From contig NZ_AKIY01000247.1 in the NCBI RefSeq assembly GCF_000282615.1, forward strand, positions 1-64,000: a stretch of DNA of 64,000 bases, given 5' to 3'. The position numbers were made by a program, and so were the translations under genes. The notes beneath the pieces are model-generated. The model was not told the origin of the DNA, did no database searches, and saw only the letters and a program-made list of their open reading frames with translations. Position 1 is the first letter of the stretch. Every line of letters starts with the position of its first letter. This stretch comes from Bradyrhizobium sp. YR681. GTDB taxonomy: Bacteria; Pseudomonadota; Alphaproteobacteria; Rhizobiales; Xanthobacteraceae. Below, piece by piece: positions 18,476 to 25,367 of this stretch.

Positions 18476-20113
18476 ATGTCCAGGCTGATGTCGACCACCT
18501 CGATCCCCTCCGCCCGACCGCGCGTCAAAGCCCGGGTGAGCTTTGACCGCTTCCGGGCCTGGCTGGTTGCCAGCACGACCCGCCCCGAGGCGCGCCCGTG
18601 GCTGGTGATCCAGCTCGCGATCCTGCATGCCGTGATCTGGACCTTCATCCTGATCAATCTCAAGGCAGCGCAGGACGTTCACATGGACGTCGCGGAAGCC
18701 TGGGGCTGGGGCCAGAAATTCCTGTGGGGCTACGGCAAGCACCCGCCGCTGTCGGGCTGGGTCGCCGGCCTCTGGTTCAGGCTGTTCCCGGCGACGGACT
18801 GGGCGACCTATGCGCTGGCGATGGCGACCGTCGGCGTCGGCATGGTGATCTGCTGGCTATTGGCCCTGCGCGTCGTGGATGCGCGGCGCGCGTTCCTGGT
18901 CGTGGTGATGGTCGCGCTCTACCCGATCTTCAATTTCAAGGGTTTCAAGTACAATCCCGACCTGCTCCAGCTCGTCACGCTGCCGCTGCTGGTGCTTGCC
19001 TATCTCAACGCCTTCGAGAAGCGCAGCTGGCAATCCGGCATCTGGTTCGGGCTCGCCGGCGCGCTGGCGTTGATGACCAAATACTGGGTGCTCACCATGA
19101 TCGGCGCCATCGGCTTGGCCGCGCTGATCCATCCCGAGCGGATGCGCTTCCTGCTGTCGCCGGCGCCGTGGGTGGCGATCGTGACGATGCTGGTCGCGAT
19201 GATCCCGCACATCGTCTGGCTTGCGGGCGTGCATTTCGTGCCGCTGACCTATGCCGGCGATACCTACAGCCTCGAGGATGCCGGCCTCGTGCATCAGCTC
19301 GTCGCCGGCTATGCCCTGCATAATGTCGCGCTGCTGGCGCTGCCGGTTGCGCTGGCCGCGCTCGCGATGGCGCTGGTGCCGCCGTGGCGCTCGCTGCTGC
19401 TGCGCGCGCCATCGCGCATCGTCACGCGCGCCTGGGCGCGCGGCGGCAATTCAGGCGTCGATGTTTCACAGGCGCGCAACGTCTGGATCATCCAGATCAT
19501 CGTTGCGGTCGGCCCGCCGCTCGGCGCGCTCGCCTTCAGCATCTACATGAAGACCGATTGGGGCATCTCGCTGTTCTTCCTGGTGCCGCTCGCGCTGGTC
19601 GCGATCCCCGCGCTGCGGGTGCAGAGTGCCGTGCTGTTCAACATCACCGCGATCTGGCTGGTGCTCAGCCTCGCCACGCTCGCCGCCTCGCCCTGGATCG
19701 CCGCGCGCGAGATGGCCGCCAATGCCGGCAACGCACAGATTTATGGCGCACGCTCGGAGCTCGCCCGCGAATTGACCCAGACCTGGCGCACCCGCTTCGG
19801 CTCGCGCTGGGCCGTCGTCGCAGGCACCATGGAGCAGATCCAGCCGCTGGTGTTCTACAGCCCGGATCATCCGTCCGCGCTGCTGCCGCTGGAGGCCTGG
19901 GATTCCGGCCTGACCTCGCGCGATGACGTGAAGACGTACGGCTTCATCGGCGTGTTCGATCCGACCGACGGTCGCCTGCCGGCGTTCGAGAAATGGGTGT
20001 CGGAGACTGCGCCGGATGCCGAGCGCATCGTGATGACGACGCGCCGCTTCGTTCACGGCAAGGCCGGCCCGGCGATGAGCTGGAACATCTACATCGCAGG
20101 CCCGGCGAAGTGA
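18476..20113 (+). CDS. Membrane glycosyltransferase of the ArnT/GT39 type
   Basis: A 545-residue polytopic inner-membrane protein with about ten hydrophobic segments. The first is near residue 45 (LVIQLAILHAVIWTFILINL). It is followed by HMDVAEAWGWGQKF and GYGKHPPLSGW, the acidic loop and catalytic Asp region of the dolichol/undecaprenyl-phosphate-sugar transferases related to ArnT. The C-terminal part is periplasmic (MEQIQPLVFYSPDHPSALLP). It likely adds a sugar from a lipid carrier to lipid A, a lipoprotein or an exopolysaccharide; the acceptor is unknown. Starts at 18476 or 18488. A palindromic repeat follows the stop. Confidence 0.85.
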   Translation: MSRLMSTTSIPSARPRVKARVSFDRFRAWLVASTTRPEARPWLVIQLAILHAVIWTFILINLKAAQDVHMDVAEAWGWGQKFLWGYGKHPPLSGWVAGLWFRLFPATDWATYALAMATVGVGMVICWLLALRVVDARRAFLVVVMVALYPIFNFKGFKYNPDLLQLVTLPLLVLAYLNAFEKRSWQSGIWFGLAGALALMTKYWVLTMIGAIGLAALIHPERMRFLLSPAPWVAIVTMLVAMIPHIVWLAGVHFVPLTYAGDTYSLEDAGLVHQLVAGYALHNVALLALPVALAALAMALVPPWRSLLLRAPSRIVTRAWARGGNSGVDVSQARNVWIIQIIVAVGPPLGALAFSIYMKTDWGISLFFLVPLALVAIPALRVQSAVLFNITAIWLVLSLATLAASPWIAAREMAANAGNAQIYGARSELARELTQTWRTRFGSRWAVVAGTMEQIQPLVFYSPDHPSALLPLEAWDSGLTSRDDVKTYGFIGVFDPTDGRLPAFEKWVSETAPDAERIVMTTRRFVHGKAGPAMSWNIYIAGPAK

Positions 20114-20131
20114 TTGAGGTGCCGCAAGTCT

Positions 20132-20224
20132 CGTAGGGTGGGCAAAGCGGAGCGTGCCCACCACATCCGTTGTGATTGTCGAGAGATGGTGGGCACGGCG
20201 CGATGCGCCTTTGCCCACCCTACG
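20132..20224. repeat. Palindromic intergenic repeat family C
   Basis: Arms CGTAGGGTGGGCAAAGCGGA and CGCCTTTGCCCACCCTACG enclose a second inner dyad (GTGCCCACCA/ATGGTGGGCAC). Between the glycosyltransferase gene and ptsH, which converge. Related copies: 47458 and 54188. Confidence 0.85.
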
Positions 20225-20240
20225 GCAGTGAGCGCGTGGC

Positions 20241-20558
20241 TCAGATCCCTTCCTCGTTGAACTTGCTCTCAACGAGTTCGGTGATCGCAGCCAGCGCTGC
20301 TTCCGCCTCAGCCCCGGCGGCCGCGACCGTGATCGTCGTGCCTGGTCCTGCCGCGAGCATCATCAGGCCCATGATCGAGGTGCCGCCGACGGTCTCGCCG
20401 CCGCGCGTCACCCACACCTGCGCGTTGAAGCGCTCGACCGCCTGGACGAACTTCGCCGAGGCCCGCGCATGTAGGCCGCGCTTGTTGATGATCAGGAGCT
20501 CCTTGGAGATCGCGCCCGCGGGCACGCCCGTCCCGGCTTGCGGCGCGTCGTCGCTCAT
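20241..20558 (-). CDS. ptsH: Phosphocarrier protein HPr
   Basis: A 105-residue HPr, the small phosphocarrier between PTS enzyme I and EIIA proteins. The phosphorylatable histidine is H30 (NKRGLHARASAK) and the HprK target serine is S61 (GGTSIMGLMML). Their spacing of 31 equals that of H15-S46 in classical HPr. An extra N-terminal stretch (MSDDAPQAGTGVPAGA) precedes the core. It overlaps the EIIA gene by four bases (ATGA). In alphaproteobacteria this set lacks sugar permeases and serves regulation linked to nitrogen and carbon status. The enzyme I gene (ptsP) is not in the window. Confidence 0.95.
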   Translation of the reverse strand: MSDDAPQAGTGVPAGAISKELLIINKRGLHARASAKFVQAVERFNAQVWVTRGGETVGGTSIMGLMMLAAGPGTTITVAAAGAEAEAALAAITELVESKFNEEGI

Positions 20559-20956
20559 TTGCCGGCGAGCACGCGGCTGGCGATGGTGACGTATTTGCGG
20601 CCGGCTTCCTGCGCCATCGCGATCGCGTCGGGCAGCGGACGCTCCTCACGCACCTTGGCGAGCTTCACCAGCATGGGCAGGTTGATGCCCGCCAGCACTT
20701 CGACCTTCGGCCGGCTCATGCAGGATATTGCAAGGTTCGACGGCGTGCCGCCGAACATGTCGGTGAGGATCGCAACGCCGTCGCCGGAATCGACGCGGTT
20801 AACCGCCTCGATGATGTCGCTTCGGCACAGATCGGAATCATCTTCGGCGCCGATCGTGATCGCTTCGATTTGCTTTTGTGGGCCCATGACATGCTCAAGC
20901 GCTGCCTTGAATTCGTCGGCAAGGCGCCCGTGGGTCACAAGTACTAGACCAATCAT
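20555..20956 (-). CDS. PTS EIIA component, mannose family
   Basis: A 133-residue EIIA of the mannose/sorbose type, accepting phosphate from HPr at H9 in MIGLVLVTHGRLADEF. The segment AILTDMFGGTPSNLA is the typical second motif. No EIIB, EIIC or EIID is nearby, so its output is presumably regulatory rather than sugar transport, as in other alphaproteobacteria where it is called PtsM or ManX. GAGGAGT eight bases ahead supports the ATG at 20956. It sits between hprK and ptsH, with a 134-bp gap upstream and a four-base overlap downstream. Confidence 0.93.
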   Translation of the reverse strand: MIGLVLVTHGRLADEFKAALEHVMGPQKQIEAITIGAEDDSDLCRSDIIEAVNRVDSGDGVAILTDMFGGTPSNLAISCMSRPKVEVLAGINLPMLVKLAKVREERPLPDAIAMAQEAGRKYVTIASRVLAGK

Positions 20957-21090
20957 CGGAAAAACTCCTCGCGGGCGCTTTTGGTGCACCGCACGAACGC
21001 GCCACTTTGACCATCCAGAGCCCCCGCGCAAGAGGGGATGTTGCGTATCTCCCTGAATCTAGACGGATGGATGAGGGGAGCTGCGCCGGT

Positions 21091-21645
21091 CTATTCGGTC
21101 GCGATAGTGGGGCTCATATGGTTACCATTTCCCTTCAAACAATCGCCTGAAGGGTTAACGGAAGATGAACTCTTGGTAGTGGTCAAGGCCGCGACAACCA
21201 AAGGGAGGGGCGAATAGTCGCGGCCAACCGGGATTCGCGGTATTTCGACACCTAAAATGCTGGTTTTCAGGGATTCGGCCGGCGGTAGCCGTTCCGCGTC
21301 CGCCGCGTCCAGATCGACCACGAGGCCGACGGTCGCATGCTCCACGAAGTCGCAGCGGCGGATTCCGAGGCCCCGGATCTCGATCAGGCCGGCCAGCACG
21401 GGCGCCGGGCGGACCTCAATTTCATCGCCGAGTGTCGCCAGATGGACACGGTCATCACCGACCAGAACGGCCGTTTCGACCACGCCTGCGCGCCCCGCCA
21501 TGATCAAATCGAAGGCAAGGCGCGACTTGCCCGAGCCCGAGGGGCCGCGGATCAGCACTGCCAGATTGCCGACCTTGACCGCGGAGGCGTGTACGCTGGG
21601 TCCGCCGTCGTTCAAGCTGGCTTCGTTCGAGCCGCCTTGGCTCAT
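21091..21645 (-). CDS. hprK: HPr kinase/phosphorylase, short form
   Basis: A 184-residue protein with the HprK catalytic core only. The Walker A motif GPSGSGKSRLAFDLI is at residues 34-48, followed by LVGDDRVHL and the HprK signature IEIRGLGIRRCDF. Alphaproteobacterial HprK lacks the N-terminal domain of Gram-positive enzymes, and this fits. It phosphorylates HPr on serine (S61 in the product at 20241-20558). Its start overlaps the chvG stop by four bases (ATGA), so histidine kinase and HprK are translationally coupled. The C-terminal tail is serine-rich (TTTKSSSSVNPSG), longer than in many homologues. Confidence 0.92.
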   Translation of the reverse strand: MSQGGSNEASLNDGGPSVHASAVKVGNLAVLIRGPSGSGKSRLAFDLIMAGRAGVVETAVLVGDDRVHLATLGDEIEVRPAPVLAGLIEIRGLGIRRCDFVEHATVGLVVDLDAADAERLPPAESLKTSILGVEIPRIPVGRDYSPLPLVVAALTTTKSSSSVNPSGDCLKGNGNHMSPTIATE

Positions 21646-23432
21646 AGCGCCGGCAGCCTCACCACGAAGCGCGCGCCTGAGACCGTCGGGACGCCTTCGT
21701 CATCAGGCGGGCCTGCGCGGTTCTCGGCCCAGATGCGGCCGCCATGGGCCTCGACGATCTGCTTGGAGATCGACAGGCCGAGCCCCGAATTCTGGCCAAA
21801 GCCCTGGTGCGGACGGTCGGTGTAGAAGCGCTCGAAGATGCGATCCAGCGCGTCGTCGCGGATGCCGGGACCGTCGTCGTCGACCACGATCTCGATTTCT
21901 CCGCGCGCGCGGCGGCACACGAGGCGCACCTTGCTGCCGGGTTCGGAGAAGGATTGCGCGTTGGAGAGCAGGTTGGAGACCACCTGTCCCAGCCGCGAAT
22001 CGTGGCCGGTCACGGCGAAATTGTCGGTCGCCCCGCGCCCCTCGAAGCGCGCCTCGACCGCGACGTCGTGGCCGAGCTTGGTCTCGTTGGCGACCGAGAC
22101 CAGCGTGCCCAGCAACCGGCGCAGGTCGACCGGGACCGCATCCTGCCGCTGCAACTCGGCGTCGAGCCGGCTGGCGTCGGAGATGTCGGAGATCAGGCGG
22201 TCGAGCCGCTTGACGTCGTGCTCGATCACCTCGAGCAGGCGTGCGCGGCTGTTCTCGTTGCGCGCCAGCGGCAGGGTCTCGACCGCGGAGCGCAGCGAGG
22301 TCAGCGGGTTCTTCAGCTCGTGGGCGACGTCGGCGGCGAACATCTCGATCGCCTCGATGCGGCTGTAGAGCGCATTGGTCATGTCGCGCAGCGCGCCGGA
22401 CAGATGCCCGATCTCGTCGCGCCGGCGGGTGAAATCGGGGATCTCGACGCGGGTCTTGATGCGGCGGCGGACGCGCTCGGCGCTGTCGGCGAGCCGGCGC
22501 ACGGGACCTGCGATCGTGCTCGCAAGCAGCAGCGACAGCATGATCATGACGGCGGCAGCGACGCCGCCGACTTTCAGGATGGCGAGGCGCTCGGCCGTCA
22601 CCATCTGGTCGATTTCGTCGCCCTGGGTGGACAGCATCAGCGCGCCGTGGATGGCGCGCGAGCGCAGCACGGGGACCGCGACCGAGACGATCACCTCGCC
22701 GCGCGGATTGACCCGCACCATCGAGCGCTTCTGCCCCTGGAGCGCATCGCCGACTTCCGCATAGCCATTGCCGTTCTCGCGCCCGAGCTCGCGATAGAGC
22801 GGCAGGTCGCCGCGGTTCAGCCAGGTGCGGACCGCCACCATGCCGCGTTCGGCGAGGCCCGGCTTCTGCGACGGTGGGGGCAGGGGGAAGCTCAGCACAT
22901 TGTCGAGGTCACGGCTGTCGAGCAGCAGCGTCCCGTTGGGATCGAATATCCGCGCGCGGGTCTTGGTCGGCGAGATCAGCGTGCGCAGCACCGGCGCCAC
23001 GCGCTCGGGATTGATGGGGAAATCGAGCGAATCGTCGGTCCCGCCGTAGCTGTCGCCGGTCTTGAGGTCGAGCAGGCGGTCGGGGTCGATGGTGATGGCG
23101 TTGGTCTGCACGGTCGCGGAGGCCGCGATCGCGCCGGCGATGATCTCGGCCTGCACCAAGAGGCTCTGCGCGCGCGCGTCGATCAGGCCGGCGCGGAATT
23201 GCGACAGATACAGGATGCTCGCCACCAGCGCGACGAGGCCGGCGAGGTTGAGCGAGACGATGCGGCGGGTCAGGCTCGAGAAGGACAGCGCGAAGAAGAA
23301 CTGCCCGGCGCGCTTCAGCCAGTTCAGCGGCCGCCAGCCCTGCTTGGCTGGCTTGTCCTCATGATCCGACCCGCCGCGAGAGGCATGGTCCTCGGCGTTC
23401 GAACTCGAATCAGGCTGCGTTCGGTCAAGCAA
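21642..23432 (-). CDS. chvG: Sensor histidine kinase ChvG (ExoS family)
   Basis: A 596-residue inner-membrane sensor kinase. One transmembrane segment is near residue 60 (IVSLNLAGLVALVASILYL) and the second near 270 (LKVGGVAAAVMIMLSLLLAS), with a periplasmic sensor domain between them. HAMP follows, then the H-box VAHELKNPLTSLRSA, N box LSNAQSFS and G boxes DDGPGIRDD and GLGLSISKQI. It senses acid or envelope stress with ChvI. The start seems to be a TTG at 23432, with a stop codon two codons upstream; the N-terminus is therefore uncertain. Translationally coupled to hprK. Confidence 0.92.
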   Translation of the reverse strand: MLDRTQPDSSSNAEDHASRGGSDHEDKPAKQGWRPLNWLKRAGQFFFALSFSSLTRRIVSLNLAGLVALVASILYLSQFRAGLIDARAQSLLVQAEIIAGAIAASATVQTNAITIDPDRLLDLKTGDSYGGTDDSLDFPINPERVAPVLRTLISPTKTRARIFDPNGTLLLDSRDLDNVLSFPLPPPSQKPGLAERGMVAVRTWLNRGDLPLYRELGRENGNGYAEVGDALQGQKRSMVRVNPRGEVIVSVAVPVLRSRAIHGALMLSTQGDEIDQMVTAERLAILKVGGVAAAVMIMLSLLLASTIAGPVRRLADSAERVRRRIKTRVEIPDFTRRRDEIGHLSGALRDMTNALYSRIEAIEMFAADVAHELKNPLTSLRSAVETLPLARNENSRARLLEVIEHDVKRLDRLISDISDASRLDAELQRQDAVPVDLRRLLGTLVSVANETKLGHDVAVEARFEGRGATDNFAVTGHDSRLGQVVSNLLSNAQSFSEPGSKVRLVCRRARGEIEIVVDDDGPGIRDDALDRIFERFYTDRPHQGFGQNSGLGLSISKQIVEAHGGRIWAENRAGPPDDEGVPTVSGARFVVRLPAL

Positions 23433-23480
23433 TGCTTACGCCCGCGTTAGGACAGCTCGTGCGACGGCCCCCGCATCCTA

Positions 23481-23529
23481 GAGCATGATCCGGAAAAGTG
23501 TGCAGCGGTTTTCCGAAAAGATCATGCTC
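23481..23529. repeat. Palindromic repeat GAGCATGATCCGGAAAA type
   Basis: GAGCATGATCCGGAAAAGTG and the inverse TTTTCCGAAAAGATCATGCTC are separated by GTGTGCAGCGG-type sequence. This is a widespread Rhizobiales intergenic palindrome. It lies between chvI and chvG, so it may separate the transcript of the two into stable and less stable parts. Confidence 0.85.
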
Positions 23530-23612
23530 GGACAATAACCTGAAGAGCCATCCCGGTCCCGATGGAATCAGAACCGGCGCAGCGCTCTGCCTTTGTGAAG
23601 GCGCCTCGCGCC

Positions 23613-24314
23613 TCAGGCTTCCTTGAAGCGATAGCCGACGCCGTAGAGCGTCTCGATCATCTCGAACTCGTTGTCGACCACCTTGAACTTCTTGCGCAGC
23701 CGCTTGATGTGGCTGTCGATGGTGCGGTCGTCGACATAGACCTGGTCGTCATAGGCGGCGTCCATCAGCGCGTTGCGGCTCTTCACCACGCCGGGCCGGG
23801 TCGCGAGCGCCTGGAGGATCAGGAATTCGGTGACGGTCAGCGTCACCGGCTCGTTCTTCCAGGTGCAGGTATGGCGTTCCGGGTCCATGCGCAGAAGTCC
23901 GCGGTCGAGCGCCTTGGCGTCGTTCTCCTTCGGCGTGACGGTCGGGTCCTTCGGCGCCGAGCGGCGCAGCACGGCCTTGACGCGTTCGACCAGCAGGCGC
24001 TGCGAGAACGGTTTGCGGATGAAATCGTCGGCGCCCATCTTGAGGCCGAACAGCTCGTCGATCTCTTCGTCCTTGGAGGTCAGGAAGATCACCGGCAGGT
24101 CGGATTTCTGCCGCAGGCGGCGCAGCGTCTCCATGCCGTCCATGCGCGGCATCTTGATGTCGAGGATGGCAAGATCGGGCTGGGTGGTGCGGAAACCGTC
24201 GAGCGCGGAGGCGCCGTCGGTGTAGGTCATGATGCGGTAGCCTTCGGCTTCCAGCGCGATCGAGACGGATGTGAGAATGTTGCGGTCGTCGTCGACCAAA
24301 GCGATTGTGGGCAT
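23613..24314 (-). CDS. chvI: Response regulator ChvI (OmpR family)
   Basis: A 233-residue response regulator partnered with ChvG. The receiver has acidic pocket residues in LVDDDRNIL and the phosphoacceptor D52 in LAILDIKMPRMDG; T/S and K of the site lie in VIFLTSKDEEID and DFIRKPF. The C-terminal winged helix includes DDRTIDSHIKRLRKKFKVVD and ends ETLYGVGYRFKE. ChvI regulates exopolysaccharide, motility, acid tolerance and cell-envelope genes in related bacteria. The gap to chvG is 180 bp with a palindromic repeat. Divergent from hugZ with 239 bp between, where the promoters must lie. Confidence 0.95.
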   Translation of the reverse strand: MPTIALVDDDRNILTSVSIALEAEGYRIMTYTDGASALDGFRTTQPDLAILDIKMPRMDGMETLRRLRQKSDLPVIFLTSKDEEIDELFGLKMGADDFIRKPFSQRLLVERVKAVLRRSAPKDPTVTPKENDAKALDRGLLRMDPERHTCTWKNEPVTLTVTEFLILQALATRPGVVKSRNALMDAAYDDQVYVDDRTIDSHIKRLRKKFKVVDNEFEMIETLYGVGYRFKEA

Positions 24315-24553
24315 GAGCCTCTGCTTTCTGCTTTCCGTTTGGGTCGTGGCTTAAACGGCGAGCAATCCACTGATGCGCCGCATACATGGGTGCCGAATTG
24401 GCGTTCGAACCTTGTCACCGAGCAATGCAAGCTGGGCTGAAGTGTGACCAAGTTCCACGAAACACGGCAGATTTGCCGCATGTCGACCCATAACCAGGCC
24501 CCCGTTTACCCGAAAAAAGGCCCTCCTTGCAACCACCTGAGCCGAGAAAGCCC

Positions 24554-25303
24554 ATGCAACCGACCCCCGATTTCGCTCCCCAAAAGCTCGCCAGATCGCT
24601 GCTGCGCCGGTCGCGGCAGGGGGCTCTCGCAACATTGATGCCGGGCTCCGGCGATCCCTATTGTTCCCTGGTCAATCTGGCCAGCCACCCCGACGGCTCG
24701 CCCATCCTGCTGATCTCGGGCCTCGCCGTGCACACCAAGAATATCGTGGCGGACGGCCGGGTCTCGCTGATGCTGGACGAGCGCGCAGCCGGCGACCCCC
24801 TGGAGGGCGCCCGGATCATGCTGTCCGGACGGGCCGAGCCGGCCGGTGACGAGAAGGAGCTGCTCCAGCGACGGTATCTCAATGCCCATCCGTCGGCGGA
24901 AGCCTTTGTTTCATTTAAGGATTTCTCGTTTTTCAGGATCCGCCCCACGGCCACCCATCTGGTCGCGGGCTTCGGCCGGATCGTCGATCTCAAGCCGGAG
25001 CAGTTCCTGACGGATCTCACCGGGGCGGACGACCTGCTGGCCGCGGAGGAAGGGGCGGTGGCGCACATGAACGCCGACCATCGCGACGCCATGAACCTCT
25101 ATGCGACGAAGCTCCTCGGCGCGGCCTCAGGCGACTGGCGCTGCACCGGCTGCGATCCCGAAGGCCTCGACATGCAGGACGGCCAGAGCGCGCTGCGGCT
25201 GGAATTTCCGGAGCGGGTGACGGGTGGCACAGCGCTGCGCAAGATGCTGGTCCGCCTCGCTGGCGAAGCGCGCACAAAGGTGGACTCAGGCGCAACCAAT
25301 TGA
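24554..25303 (+). CDS. HugZ-type heme-utilization/pyridoxamine-oxidase-fold protein
   Basis: A 249-residue protein with a split FMN-binding-barrel domain at the N-terminus (RRSRQGALATLMPGSGDPYC, LISGLAVHTKNI) and a C-terminal DUF2470 domain (AHMNADHRDAMNLYATKLLG). This pairing is typical of HugZ/HutZ heme oxygenase-like proteins, which bind or degrade heme. The heme ligand and activity cannot be established here; many family members act on flavin or F420-like cofactors. The ATG at 24554 was chosen over a TTG at 24527. Divergent from chvI and followed by the CHAT gene 64 bases later. Confidence 0.85.
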   Translation: MQPTPDFAPQKLARSLLRRSRQGALATLMPGSGDPYCSLVNLASHPDGSPILLISGLAVHTKNIVADGRVSLMLDERAAGDPLEGARIMLSGRAEPAGDEKELLQRRYLNAHPSAEAFVSFKDFSFFRIRPTATHLVAGFGRIVDLKPEQFLTDLTGADDLLAAEEGAVAHMNADHRDAMNLYATKLLGAASGDWRCTGCDPEGLDMQDGQSALRLEFPERVTGGTALRKMLVRLAGEARTKVDSGATN

Positions 25304-25367
25304 ACGCTGCCGGTCATCGCAGCGACCCAAGACCGTAAAGGTTCTACGGCTCGCAGCGAGAGGGTTC

